Shown: positions 1 through 11,539, numbered from the stretch's first letter. The stretch: 64,000 nucleotides of DNA from Kingdonia uniflora (GCA_014058105.1 JACGCM010001976.1:1225001-1289000); one strand, 5' to 3'. Made by a program: numbers and translations. The notes: a model not told the origin generated them from the sequence alone.

Positions 1-236
1 CATAATTAACTACTTAAACCACTTCAAATTAGTTAAGTTTAAAAATAAGAGGCAAAAAGTAATATTTTTCTTTACTTTAAACCTCTAAAGTAACTTTACA
101 CGTAATGTAAGAGTCCTACGTGGCTTACCGAATATTTCTCTAGGCTCCCCCATACTTGAGTGAAAGAAACTATAAAAATCATTTTATTACTTTTTGCATC
201 CCTAAAATAAGTTTAGGGAGGCTGTTGTAGATGCTC
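1..236. mobile_element. Partial Tourist-like MITE, cut by window start
   Basis: The last 36 bases (201-236) nearly match the right end of the complete MITE at 339-712, including the shared CCTAAAATAAGTTTAGGGAG block and the terminal GTAGATGCTC. Upstream, weaker similarity continues (ACGTGGCTTACC against ACGTGACTGACC). The left terminal repeat is not in the window, so the element is either truncated or starts before base 1. It has no coding capacity. Confidence 0.6.
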
Positions 237-338
237 CCGTAGCCACAATCTAACATGGGTCCCTGACAAAAATAACTTACATTGCACGAATCATATATTT
301 CCAATGTGAGAATTCTGTAAGTTTTGTTAAGACCCTAA

Positions 339-712
339 GAGCATCCACAGCGCAGACTCTTTTTTATAGGAAGTGATTTGAGAAGTTTTAAATCAAATTT
401 AGAGTTGTGCACAAAACAGTCTCCCTAAATAAAAAGAGCCACCTCAAAAGTTTATATTAGTCACGTCAAAAGTTAGAAAAATATGTTAAAACAGATTTCC
501 ATCTCTCTTTCCTAATATTTCCACGTAACAAATTTAGTTTCCACGCAAGATTAAAGTTGCAACGTGACTGACCAAATCTTTTCCCCCACTCCCTATTGTT
601 GAGGAGAGAGAGTGAAATTTATGGATAAAGAGTCTAATAGAGAGTCAATAAAAACCAATTTTTAGCAAATTGCCTCCCTAAAATAAGTTTAGGGAGGCTG
701 ACGTGGATGCTC
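339..712. mobile_element. Tourist-like MITE with 3-bp TSD
   Basis: A 374-bp element bounded by the inverted ends GAGCATCCAC (339-348) and GTGGATGCTC (703-712). It is flanked on both sides by TAA (336-338 and 713-715). A 3-bp TWA target duplication and short inverted termini are typical of PIF/Harbinger-derived Tourist MITEs. It has no open frame. It lies about 390 bp upstream of the NAC start codon and may contribute to that promoter. Confidence 0.75.
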
Positions 713-1103
713 TAATACCACTGCACCAAATAAAACCCATTCAACTCATTGACGGTGAAATAGGTCCACCACCACTACTTCTTCGAAAGGGAAGGGACGA
801 GGAAACTTGCATTCGGAACGACTAGAGGACATCATGATGTCACTAATGACCTCGCCACACAAACGTCACTCCTTTCCATTCTATGTGGCACACAGTTCAA
901 TGTATTAAACCATAAAAAGAGGTGTGCTTGACCGCCGAGTCGGCTATCTATCATTGTCAATTTATTTACCCACGTGCACAAATTGCAGATATTTATTATA
1001 AATTGTCTGAGTATGTCTTTCCTTTCACACAGACCAAACTTTGCCAAACTCAAACAATACACACAACAGGAGTAGAACTCCTTCCTCAACACACATAATA
1101 AGA
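713..1103 (+). promoter_or_regulatory. Promoter and 5' leader of the NAC gene
   Basis: A TATA box (TATAAATT) sits at 997-1004, about 100 bases before the start codon. A perfect ABRE with G-box core (CCACGTGC, 970-977) sits about 20 bases upstream of it. This is the site bound by ABA-pathway bZIP factors and by bHLH factors. The leader from about 1030 is A/C-rich with several CAACA runs, as in plant 5' UTRs. Seen: the motifs and their spacing. Inferred: ABA or stress control, which fits the SNAC-type product. Confidence 0.6.
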
Positions 1104-2477
1104 ATGATGAAGAGAGAAAGAGATGCAGAGGCTGAGTTGAATCTGCCACCGGGTTTTCGCTTCCATCCCACAGACGAAGAACTCGTGGTTCATTACTTAT
1201 GTAAAAAGATCAGCTACCAATGCTTACCAGTTCCAATTATCGCAGAAGTTGATCTTTACAAATATGATCCACAGCAACTACCAGGTACCACCACCACACC
1301 CTTTTACATCAAACAACAACAACAAAGCACTATGTTCAGTTCACATTTTTCAACAAAAATATATATATGCATACAAGTTATAAATCATGAGCAGAAGGAG
1401 AAGATATGTTTATATGACAACTTATAAGTATTGGATCTATTTTTTATATTTGCAGAGAAGGCATTGTTTGGAACAAAAGAATGGTACTTCTTTACGCCCA
1501 GGGATAGGAAGTACCCTAACGGTTCGAGACCGAATAGGGCTGCAGGGAGTGGATACTGGAAGGCGACAGGTGCAGATAAACCTATTAGACCAGCAGGATG
1601 TGCAACGCACATTGGAATAAAGAAGGCATTGGTTTTTTACTCAGGGAAGGCACCAAAAGGAGTTAAGACTAACTGGATCATGCATGAGTATCGGCTTGCT
1701 GAACCAAATAGAACTTCCAACAAAAAGGGCAGTCTAAGGGTATGTTACTCCATTTACCAAATCTGCAGTTCCCTAAAAGTAATAAAGTTGATAGGACGTT
1801 AAACTTTGATAAAGCTTGGAAAAGACGGGGACTTTTTATCGATTGGATCTTAGGTTCATACCTGTTTTACGTGCATGACTGAACATTAGTTTCTTCCGTT
1901 CTTTCTCAGACAGAGATCGTCTTTAAAGCAGAACTATATTAAGTAAAAATATGTCAATCTGTTCAAACTGTGTCTGTTTGAGAGATAATGGGGTCAGAAT
2001 TGGGACAAGGCCTAAGCTTAAAAGTAAGGGCAGTATCATTTTCTCTTTACATTACTAATTAGGCTAACATAAAACTTATCCTTCTTGCAGCTCGACGAAT
2101 GGGTTCTTTGCCGTTTATACAACAAGAAGAACAATTGGCAAATTAATCAAAACAAGAAGGAACAATCAATGAATGTAAACACAATAGATTCATTCGATAC
2201 AGGGTCAGATAGTTTCACAACGCTGGAGTCAGACATCGAGAATGATTCACATATTAAGCTCAACCATAAAGGCAACCAATCCCTAGATGGAAGGCAAACA
2301 ACAATGACTAGTACTGAAGGGAGCTATTCCATGGGGGAGTGTGTGAAAGAGGAAGGTAGTGACTGGTTTACAGACTTCAATTTAGACGAGTTGCAGAGTT
2401 CTCTTTCGGCATTTGGAGATCAAATAAACTATGATTACAACTACTTCAGCAATCTACCAACTTTTTGGAACAATTGA
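1104..2477 (+). CDS. NAC-domain transcription factor, SNAC/ATAF-like (3 exons)
   Basis: The exons are 1104-1284, 1456-1739 and 2091-2477. The introns are 1285-1455 and 1740-2090, both GT-AG, in phases 1 and 0. The product is 283 aa, or 282 if the second of two adjacent ATGs is used. The NAC domain is complete. Subdomain A has [15 protein letters not shown] from residue 14; C/D has the DNA-contacting [10 protein letters not shown] and [17 protein letters not shown] has [12 protein letters not shown] at the start of exon 3. The intron positions, one after the LP of subdomain B and one before the LDEWVLC of E, are the standard plant NAC layout. The C-terminus is acidic, with a [11 protein letters not shown] segment resembling a NAC activation motif. 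There is no membrane segment, so a soluble nuclear factor is expected. The sequence is closest in type to the ATAF/SNAC stress group, but the exact orthologue is not assignable. The region from intron 2 onward is tandemly duplicated downstream. Confidence 0.93.
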
Positions 2478-4070
2478 GTAGTTTTCATTTTGCTTAACAT
2501 AGGGCGGAAGGAAAGGAAAGATTGTGCAATACAATCCATGAAGTCTGATTCTTTTGTTTTTTTATCTTCATCTTGGAACAGATGGTATTAAACTCCAGAG
2601 TACGAGGATGTTGTAAATTTAGATAGCAATTGAAATTGATATAAATGGGAGTTGTTGTATCATTGACTGTATTATAAATTTTGGGAAATGAGAGAAACAA
2701 AAGGAGCTCAACAAATCATAAAAGCATAATGGACTAATAAGGGTAGTCATGGTGGGTCGTATTTGACAAAAATACGACCCACAAGCGGAACATTTCAATT
2801 CAATGTCAAATAATAACAAGACTAAAGACTAAAGACAAAACAAATTAAAATAACATCATTTCTACTCATAAGTAGAGTTTCAAGAACCTAAGAAGAATTA
2901 CACCACCTCCCTGCATTTATTCTCCTAATCCCCTAATTAACTCCCTAAAATCTCTCCGGAAAAGATCTCTCCAAATCCTACTAACCCAACAATAGAGGAA
3001 ACAACTCCAGCAGTGATCAAACTATAATAGGCTCAAACCCGAGCTGGGTGAGAGATGACCATGTGACCTGTGCCACATCAGTATTAGTTAAGGTAAAATG
3101 CGGAAACCGATAATAAGCATGCACCCGTGCGTGGTTCACATTATAAAGCATCTTATATTCACTATAATGCAAACAAATCAATGGGATACATGGAAAGTCA
3201 GGCACTTCTACTGCATACCTCATCATTTGGAGTCCAGATCTCCACCTGGGAAGAAAGTTTCTTGGCGCAATTACTAGGATTTTTAGAGCAATACTTATTT
3301 GCAATGAGTCAGTCTCATTTTACACGTAGCTTAGAGACCTTTGTTTTAGTCAAAAGCCTTGTGACGATCAAATCCACCTTGTGTGCTTTTAGGGTTCTTC
3401 TAACACCAAAATCCCTGCTCTTTGTTACTCCTTCAGAGCCCCTTAATGTCTAACCAGACATACTTAACCATTTTCCTTGAGGTCTTGATTCATATATGCC
3501 ATTAGCGTCTTCCTCTCTTAAACACCCTAGAGTTTCTCTTCAGTTCATCGTATTTCTTTTAGTCTCCAACCTTGATAAACCTTACATTTTATAACCTCCA
3601 AAGCCATTATAAGCCATTCTTCTTATCGCACTAAAACGTCATTAGTGGAATAGAAGCCCATTGTAGTGTGCTGGAACATATTGTAGGACTTTTGCCATCA
3701 AAATTGGCCGTCCGACATTATGTATTGCGTTCAAGCACACTTTTGTTACATTCAAAAAAACCCTTCATCTAACCAGTTTATTGTTTTCTTTCTTTGGTTT
3801 CTCCTCTCTTCAAGTCTCCATTTAAAGAAGAAATTGGGAAAGTTACACAATCTTATAAGCTTTCTTGTAGAATATAATGAGAAACATTCGTATCACACAA
3901 GGATTTAGGTGAAAACCTCCAAGGAAAAAGAGGGTAGAAGACTCACTACCCAGACCCCAGTGGCAGTGGCAGAGAATAAGAGTGCCACACTTAGTAATAC
4001 ATTTCACTATCATACATAGCTATATTCAGCCCCGAAAAAATTTATCAGCTGGATGTCAAAGTTCATGCAA
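1862..4070 (+). repeat. Tandem duplication unit 1 (NAC intron 2 to 3' flank)
   Basis: About 2.2 kb, running from inside intron 2 of the NAC gene through exon 3 and its 3' flank, is repeated in direct orientation at 4071-6579. Matching landmarks, unit 1 then unit 2: AGTAAAAATATGTC at 1942 and 4166; exon 3 at 2091 and 4320; GGTAAAATGCGGAAAC at about 3091 and AGTAAAATGCGGAAAC at about 5001; AGCCCATTGTAGTGTG at 3655 and 5758. The stretch after exon 3 (2478-4070) holds the NAC 3' UTR and diverged non-coding sequence. I see no other gene in it. Confidence 0.85.
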
Positions 4071-4319
4071 GATTTACGTGTATGAACTTAACGTCAATCT
4101 CTTCCAACTGTCTGAGTTTCTATTCTTGCTCAGGCAGAGACTGTCTTTGTAGCAGAACGACATTAAGTAAAAATATGTCGGTCTCTTCAAACTGATGATC
4201 TCTGTTTGAGAGATAATGGGGTTAGAAATAGGATAAGGCCGAAGCTTAAAAGTCAAGGGAAGTATAATTTTCTCTTTGCACTACTAATTAGGCTAACATA
4301 AAACTCGTGCTTCTTGCAG

Positions 4320-4695
4320 CTCAATGAATGGGTTCTTTGCCGATTATACAACAAGAAGAACAATTGGCAAATGAATCAAAACAAGAAGGAACAATCATTG
4401 AATGAAGAATCAAGAGATTCATTCGATACAGGGACGGATAGTATCACAACGCTGAAGTCAAACATCGAGAATGATTCGCATATTGAGCTTGACTGCTTGA
4501 CCGTAAGGACAAAGAACAATAACTAGTACTGAAGGGAACTATTCCGTGGGGGAGTGTGTGAAGGAAGAAGGTACTGATTGATTTACAGACTTGAATTTGG
4601 ATGGCTTGCATAATTTTCTTTCGGCGTTCGGAGATCAGATTAACCATGATTACAACTTCTTCAGCAACGTGCCATCTTTTTGGATAGTTGAATAG
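4320..4695 (+). pseudogene. Duplicated NAC exon 3 (truncated, possible alternative terminal exon)
   Basis: This copy of NAC exon 3 is preceded by an intact polypyrimidine tract and acceptor (CTTCTTGCAG, 4310-4319). It keeps subdomain E ([15 protein letters not shown]) in the same phase 0 as the parent exon. A small deletion near 4490 shifts the frame, which stops at 4524-4526, so the copy encodes 68 residues. The downstream sequence matching the parent acidic tail remains to about 4695 but carries a Trp-to-stop change (TGATTGATTT region). It has no promoter or exons 1 and 2 of its own, so it is either a pseudogene fragment or an alternative last exon of the upstream gene. Splicing to it is inference. 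Confidence 0.8.
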
Positions 4696-5912
4696 TTTTA
4701 TTTCTGCTCAACACAGGGCAGGAGGAAAGAGTTAGATGCATTGTATAAAGTCAAATTATTTAGTTTTTTATCTTCATCTTGGACCAGATAGGATCACAAA
4801 AACTCCAGAGTCTGAGAATATCATGAATGTAGATAGCAATTCAAATTGTTATACATAAGAGTAGTTAACGTATCTGTGTCTGTATAATAATTTTTTGAGA
4901 AATTAACTTTGAGATAGATAAAGGAAGCTAGACAAATACTAAAAGCACAATGAACTAGTAATGAAAGTTGTGCTGGGTCCGGGGAGTCATATTAGTGAAA
5001 GTAAAATGCGGAAACAAGCAACCAAGTCTAAGTATGCACGCAACTTGGCATGGTTCACCACCCTATCTGCCCCATTCATGTTCTAATGCAATCTTCTATT
5101 TACCATAATCTCAATTCTCAACGACTCAATGCAATACATGGATAGTCAGAAAAGTCTACGAATACCTCCCTATTTCCATTTGCAGACAGGATCTTCTCCT
5201 CCAGGGAGAAGAATTCCTTCCTAAACAAATGTACAACATGGACATTTGTAACGCATCATGAGGAAAAACATAGGCAATCCCTGTTTTACAATGTAATACA
5301 ATTCCCAGCTAGGCCAAGAAAGAGGATCTCATTTTTTATTTTTTATTTTTCATTTGCAATAAGTCGGTCTCATATCACAGATAACTTAGAGCCCCTTGCT
5401 TGAGTCACCATAGACAAAAGCCATGCTACGATCTAATCCACACCTTGTGAACCTTTAGCATTCTCCTGACACCAAACCTCCTGTTCATAATTGCTCCTTC
5501 GAAGCTCCTTTATGTCTCTCCAAGCCAACATCTTTGGAATTAGAGTCACTTTTTGTAAAACTATTTTCCTCGCTGGCTTGATTCATATACACCATTAGTC
5601 TTCTTTTCTTAAACACCATAGAGTTTCTCTTCAGTTCCTAAAATTTAAACCTTTACATGTTATAACCTCCAAAATTATTTTAAACCATTTAGTTTATAAG
5701 CCAAAAACGTGAGTAGTGGAATAGAAAAGCCCTTAAGAAAAAACAAACAAATTACAAGCCCATTGTAGTGTGTTGAAACATACCATAGGACTTTTCAAAG
5801 CCATCAAAATGGGTCGCTCGGAATTATGTATTGTGTTCAAGCACACCTTTGGCATTCAAACAAACCTTTTCTTCACCTAGTTTCTTGTTTTTCTTTATTT
5901 GGTTTCTCCTCT

Positions 5913-6270
5913 GTTAAAAACTATGTTTGCGGAAACTAAATTACTCTTAATTTAAACTAAGCTCTCTCAATTGCATAAAATAAAGGTCAAAAGACCTAGG
6001 GTATATGAGATTTATCCCAAACTCTACATATCTCTCTAAGGTCTATTCTAAGGCTAAGCCTTTCTCTCTCCCAAAACCAACCTCCTAATAAACTAAGCTT
6101 AGGCTCTCTTTTATAGGAGAAAAGACCTAGCACAAATAAAAACCATAATACCAATCTAATTAGGAAACTAGTCATATTATTCAAGAAATTAAATTAAATA
6201 GAAATAACTACATAAAAAAGTGTGCACACGACGTACGAGACGTGCTACTCGTGGTTGTGGATACCTATCA
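5913..6270. mobile_element. Insertion of about 358 bp in duplication unit 2
   Basis: Aligning unit 2 to unit 1 (near 3795) shows uninterrupted similarity up to TTTCTCCTCT (5912). The similarity resumes at TCCTCTCTCAAGTCTCC (6271). The extra 358 bp is flanked by TCCTCT on both sides, which looks like a target-site duplication. The insert has no clear inverted ends and no convincing open frame, so its class is unknown. Confidence 0.5.
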
Positions 6271-6579
6271 TCCTCTCTCAAGTCTCCATTCAAAGAAGTG
6301 CTTGGGACACTTTTCAACAATCTAATCCACCCTGCACCTTATTATCTAGAAACTTGCACAACCTTATACGATTTCTTGTAGAATATAATAATATACAATC
6401 ATACCACACAAGCATTTTGGTGGAAACCTCCCAGGAAGAAAAAGGGGAAAAGAGTCGCATACAAATCATTAGTCACAGGCTGAGAAGGAAAGTACAAGAC
6501 TCAAGACTCGGTCATATATTTCTCTATCATCCACAGATATATGCGTTGACAAAAAACAATTTACATCGAAGATTTACGC

Positions 6580-6660
6580 AAAAAAAAAAAAAAAAAACTT
6601 TGAACCAGTTTAAATTTGCACCAAGTTTCACCCCATATGGTCTACTTGATTCACATCAAA
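6580..6660. other. A18 tract and spacer
   Basis: Eighteen consecutive A residues (6580-6597) start exactly where duplication unit 2 ends. They are followed by about 60 bp of unremarkable spacer before the next tandem array. The A tract could be a slippage tract or the tail of an old poly(A) retroposon. No target duplication was found to decide between these. Confidence 0.4.
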
Positions 6661-8233
6661 GTAAACACCGAATTTTTCAGAAAAAGCAGTTCTCCTTGAT
6701 TATCCCAATGCAACACGACTTATATCAAGCAACAATTGTTTCACCAAACCCCTCAATGATATTTTGCTTCCTTAAAAGCCTCTATTGTTTCCATGCGGTT
6801 TGCTTCTTGCACAGATAGAGGCATCGTGAAATATAGCGTAGAATAACATCTTATTGGTCACTACCAAATATATAGACATATCGCAGTGGATCACCTCCTA
6901 GGTAGATCAGCTACATAGTCTGAGCAACACAAGCCAACAACAATTCAAGCATAGTTTTCTTTCAAACGCTATTCCAAGATTTTGTTCCTCTAACCTGAAA
7001 ATCTGCGCAGCAACACACTGCTTCAGAGATGTTTGAAAGGCATATATCAAACACCTTACCATGTACGTCTTTGGCATTTGTTCAATCCTTTTAATTGGAA
7101 TTTCTATTTTCCGCATTCAAACTAAAATGGTAGCCTATTAAAGTGGACGCAAGCTATTCATCCTACATGCTAAGCTTCTTAAGAAAAGTTTATTTGACAA
7201 CCTCAACGTGCCCGTGTCCTTGTGTTTTTAATGCGCCTTACACTTAGCCATCACCTTCACATACGATCTAACTACTTTTTGAGCAAAATTTTGAGCTTTC
7301 TCTACCTCTACCTCTACCTCTCTTGCTTGGTATTTAACGATGTCTCCTGCTTTCACAATGTTTCTTACGCTAGAACCCCCCTTCGTACCCTTTAGTATCT
7401 GAGTGAAACCCCTTGAACAAGTTCCTGAAATCACTAAAAGAGTAACCAAAATGAGACTAAAACAACTTTATCTCCAGGTGCATTCAAACACTCCACAGGC
7501 ATGTTCAAACCTACAACACTTGATCCCCTCTAACATTAAAGATAACATAGGATGCTCAAACGTGACAGTAGTGCGTTCAAACGCGTCACCGACTGTCCCA
7601 ATTTCATGGCTTGTGATGCTCTCTTTCAAACAACTATTCCTCCCTCAGAAAATCGAGATAAAGTGCTTAAGATAATGCACTTGACACATTATGCCACAAA
7701 AACAGTTTTTCATTTAACTTGAAGTCAACCATCTCTACAATTTGTGTACAACTCTCATATAAAATACCCAAAGTAGTTCTAGAGGTTTCTATATAGCCAT
7801 ACATAACCAACATCATTGTTAGAGTTATCATCCATCTCACCATTTTTGTGCTGTACCACTAAGACCTCACGCTGTAGCAATTAAATACCACAACATAATG
7901 CGTCAAATCAGGAGAATAAATTTTACTAAAATGGGTTGGTTTAAAACTCGGTGTAGTTAGACGGCAATCAGAATAGAAAAAAGAAAAATAAAATACTTAT
8001 ATTCACATTTAGGGTTCTAAATATTTCACATTATACACATCCTTATATGCTGTAACTAAGAAACTCTTATCCACGTATTGAGTTTGTATGTTTGTGAAAA
8101 TGAAGACGAGAAGAAAACAGATTGATGGTCAAACTCTTACCTTTGTTTCTCTAGAGTTGCTTGTTTTCTTCCTCTCTTTTTCTGCGTTAGGTTGATCATC
8201 CATACTTTAAATCACTTTTTCATGACCAGAAAG
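6661..8233 (-). repeat. Unidentified tandem unit, copy 1 (R1)
   Basis: This is the first of three-plus diverged direct copies. Landmarks shared with copies 2 and 3: a CAGTGGAT(C/G/T) block near 6887; CCTGAAAATCTG near 6996 (8645, 10332); CTTTTTGAGCA near 7275; GTAACCAAAATGAGACT near 7441 (9113, 11472); AACTGAAGTCAACC-type sequence near 7720. No intact gene is visible. The minus strand is favoured as sense because of a possible first exon at 8141-8203 and a shared but interrupted minus-strand frame around 7230-7450. I do not recognise the product. Confidence 0.6.
8141..8203 (-). pseudogene. Possible first exon of the R1 unit gene
   Basis: On the minus strand an ATG at 8203 opens 21 codons of very polar sequence (MDDQPNAEKERKKT and on). 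They end exactly at a donor-like AAAG/GTAAGAG (8141/8140). The equivalent donor is kept in copy 3 (CTTAC on the plus strand near 23361), although the upstream exon there has decayed. This is weak evidence of an old gene. No downstream exon can be joined with confidence. Confidence 0.3.
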
Positions 8234-8461
8234 CAAAAGATGTAGCTAAGCTTTTACAACTTCCACCACATCTTTTAATAGATATAACTGTCTCCAAAGA
8301 CCATCTACAGCAGTTTAGGGGGGAAAAGTTAATACCTTCTAGTTAGATTCAAAATATTAATTTTAAACTGACGGGAAAAAAATTAAACACCCTTAGAGAT
8401 CATGTATTCAATATGCATAAATGCTTGACTGAATATCATATTCAATTATGACAGCTTTTGA
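8234..8461. other. Spacer between tandem copies
   Basis: AT-rich sequence between R1 and R2 with no open frame, repeat or motif that I can assign. Confidence 0.4.
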
Positions 8462-9799
8462 CAAATAGTTTATTCTTAGCATGGAACAACAACTTATCAG
8501 TCACGAACAAATGTATATTCATAACCTGCAGTGGATGTCCTTCTATATGTAGATCACCTACATAGTATGAGTTACATAATATCCACCCCCAAACCCCCAA
8601 GTTTTCTTTGAAACACTGGCAAAAGCTTTTGTTACTCTTTAAACCTGAAAATCTGCTCAACTGCATCCTGGTGTGCCATCACTGGATCGACCATTTACAG
8701 GAATACGATGCTCACCGCTTAAGATATTATGGCTTGGCATGCATACATCAAACATCTTCCCATGTTACTCTTGGGCATTTCTACAATCATTTCATCTGGA
8801 GTTTAAAAACAATTGTAATCAGACTGAAATTGTTGGTCAATAGAGTAGACGCGAGCATGACATCCAACATGCTACAGTTCAAAAGAACTTTTTCTTTGAC
8901 AACCACAACATACCCCCTTTCCTCGTCATTCTGATTTTCCTTAAACTTTGCATTCACTTTTTACATACGATTTAATTGCCTTTTTGAGCATAACTTTAAT
9001 TTTTCTCTACTTTTCATCTCTTCTTTCAATCATTCAACAATATCACTCCTTCTCACATAGAGTCACATAGAGTGAAACTCCTCATAAAATGTCCCGATAC
9101 ATCCATACGACAGTAACCAAAATTAGACTGCTACGACGTCATGCCATGTTGCGTTAAAACAGTCATTGGCATATTCAAACCTACCACATTTTGTTCCCTT
9201 CAACTTCAAAGATTTCAAACACACAATGTACTGCCTCAATTTCATGATTTGCCACATTAGTAGGAAACTATTTGAAACATACAGGAACGTGTTAACATTC
9301 TGATTGTATATGTGATTATAAATACCTGAAGTGTGGTCTCTTGAAATACAACAATAGACGCACAGTCGTCTTCCTTTTTTCATATCTCTTTTGTTGTAAC
9401 ACCTACGCCCAATTTGATCCATTTAGAAAATTTTCGTAGAATGTTCGAACAAGGCAGTACTGAATTAGTGAGTTCAGATGTACCTACGTGCTGCCCCAAC
9501 TTCATGGCTCGCCATGTTTCCTTTCAACTCTTCATCACTTGGAAAATTGGATAAAATATTTGAGATACTGAATGGAGAATACAAGTAAGTAAGTAACCCA
9601 TTTTGCCATAAAAGATTGAGCTTTACATTTTACACCAAGTCAATACACCAACAATGAACCATCCCCACAATTTGTACACAAATATCACATATAATACCTA
9701 AAGCAACTCTATCAGTTTATATATAGCCATTACTATCCCCAACATCATTATAGCAACTAATAACAGAATTTTCTTTCACATTTCTACACACCATTGTTA
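8462..9799 (-). repeat. Unidentified tandem unit, copy 2 (R2)
   Basis: Direct copy of R1, with the same block order: AACAACTTATCAGTCAC near 8487 (also 10220 in R3), CAGTGGATG near 8530, CCTGAAAATCTGCTCAACTGC at 8645, and GACAGTAACCAAAATTAG near 9110. On the minus strand a frame around 9270-9123 contains FEYANDCFNATWHDVV, which recurs as FVYGNELFNAPWHDVV in R3 (11535-11488). That suggests a common coding ancestor, but the frames are broken and the family is not recognised. Confidence 0.6.
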
Positions 9800-10028
9800 T
9801 AAAGCCATCTCTATATAACCATCCTACACGTTAAACTTCTTTAGGAAATTTCTTTGACAACAACAAGATGCCCCTCTCCTTGTCCTGTTAATGTGCCTTA
9901 CGCTTAGCCTTCACCTTCATTTATATGACTCAACTGCCTTTGATGAGCAAAACCTGTAAGTTTTCTCTAAGCATTCCTCTCTTGTTTGGGCATTGTTAAC
10001 ATAATATCACATTGTGTATTTCATTCGT
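9800..10028 (-). repeat. Partial extra copy of the tandem unit (R2')
   Basis: This piece matches only the middle of the unit (R1 7150-7370): CATCCTACACGTTAAACTTCTT, then the TTTGACAAC block, then TGTGCCTTACGCTTAGCC. It is directly followed by the start of R3. It reflects an unequal-exchange or deletion event within the array. Confidence 0.5.
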
Positions 10029-11534
10029 AGCAAGGTAAACACCAATTAATTCGCCAAACACCAGTTTGCTCTCTCTGATTATTGCAATGCAGCATCACTT
10101 CAATCGAACAACAATTCGTTCACTAACCCCACAACTATTCTGCTTCCTTGAGAGCCTTTACAGTTTTGATATACTTTGCTTCTTACTAAGATTAAGGCAT
10201 GGTAAGTCATAACATGTAACAACAACTTATCAGTCACTGCCAAATGTATATACATATCCTGCAGTGGATTTCTTCCTATATGCAGATCTTCTCTTTCAAA
10301 CACTATCTTATACTTATGTTCCTCTTTAAACCTGAAAATCTCCTTAACTGCATCTCAGTGTGCCTTCACTGGATGGATATTATACCATAAAATCAAACTC
10401 GTTGATTACAATAGGTTTGGCAGGCCTACATCAAACATCTTAGCATTTTGTGTTTTGTGTTTTGTTAGTGGAAAACGGCGGAAATGGCAAACTTGATTTT
10501 CATGAAATTTATTTTCCACCATTTGGTTCGAGATGGAAAACAAAAAGTGAAAAATGGGTTTTTCATGGTTTTTAAAAACTTAACAAATGATGGAAAACCC
10601 GATTTCATCTTTCAAACGAGGTTATTCGGTTTCACCACGGAGTGTCGGGGGCTGCCAATTTTGTTCTTCTCGACTTAAAAAAAATTACGATGAAGATTTT
10701 ATGTCTCTCTCTCTCAAGCAACAAGGAACAACAATTGCTCTCAATATCAAGTCATAGGGCGAATATGTTTATTTGTGCCATATTGTAGGGTGGGGTTGTG
10801 TGAAATTATCCCAACCTCCACCAAGGAATTTCGAATGTCTTATAAGTTTATGGAGTGATTTTACTATGGTTTATAGTTAACTTTTAAGTGAAAATGTGCC
10901 AAAATTTATGTAGTTTAAACCTATTTTATGAAGAAAAAAAATCATTGTTTTCCATGCTCAACCAAACAATGGAAGTTAGTTCATTGAAAATAGGATTTCC
11001 ACGATTTTGATAAAAACCATGGAAATCCCAATATCATGGAAATCTCAATTTCATGGAAATCCAGTTCACCATTTCCGCCATTTTCCTCGAACCAAACACA
11101 CCCTTAGTTTTACGCATTTCTACAATCACTCTGTAGATTTAGAATATTGCGACTCATACAAAAATTGTTGCATAATAGAGTGAATTCGAGCTTAGCAACA
11201 GACATGCTAAAGTTTTAAAGAAATTGTTCTTTGACAACCACAATATGCCCGTCTCACAATTTTGATTTCCTTTACACTTTGTAGTCACCTTCGCATACAA
11301 CTTAATCGTCTTTTTGAGCAACACTTTTAGTTTTCTCTACTACTATTCTTTAAATCATTCAACAATGTCAATCGTTTCCACAAAGATTCTTACCCCCGAA
11401 ACCCTCTTCAAATACCCTTTTGTATCCGGGTGAAACCCCTCATACAATTTCCCGATACATCCATAAGAGAGTAACCAAAGTAAGACTGAAACGACATCAT
11501 GCCATGGTGCATTAAACAATTCATTGCCGTATAC
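10029..11534 (-). repeat. Unidentified tandem unit, copy 3 (R3), first part
   Basis: This copy begins at GTAAACACC (10034; R1 equivalent 6661) and follows R1/R2 to 11534, where the copia element is inserted. It continues at 18275-18593 and 23152-23405. It is also interrupted by a MITE at 10451-11101. The minus-strand frame at 11555-11355 reads WHDVVSVLLWLLSYGCIG and is the best-preserved coding-like segment of the array. It is hydrophobic and possibly membrane-spanning, with product unknown. Confidence 0.6.
10451..11101. mobile_element. Foldback-type MITE in R3
   Basis: About 650 bp absent from R1 and R2 at this position. Its ends are inverted: GGAAAACGGCGGAAATGG (10470-10487) pairs with CCATTTCCGCCATTTTCC (11069-11086) with one mismatch, inside longer imperfect GTGTTTTG...CAAACACA termini. 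The flanks CTTAGCATTTT and CTTAGTTTTA could be an imperfect 8-9 bp target duplication, as for hAT or Mutator-type MITEs. It has no transposase. A minor frame at 10484-10678 is chance. Confidence 0.6.
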
Positions 11535-11539
11535 GAACC

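Larger units (their letters stand above)
4071..6579 (+). repeat. Tandem duplication unit 2
   Basis: This is the second copy of the NAC intron 2 to 3' flank segment. Both copies begin at a TTTACG motif (1866, 4073) and unit 2 ends at the same motif (6573), so the breakpoints share microhomology. Unit 2 is longer by an insertion at 5913-6270. The copies have diverged by many substitutions and small indels, so the duplication is not recent. Exons 1 and 2 were not copied. Confidence 0.85.

Noticed and set aside
6222..6818. 198-codon plus-strand frame
   Set aside because: It crosses the insertion border, duplication unit 2, the A18 tract and the start of R1, so it joins unrelated sequences by chance.
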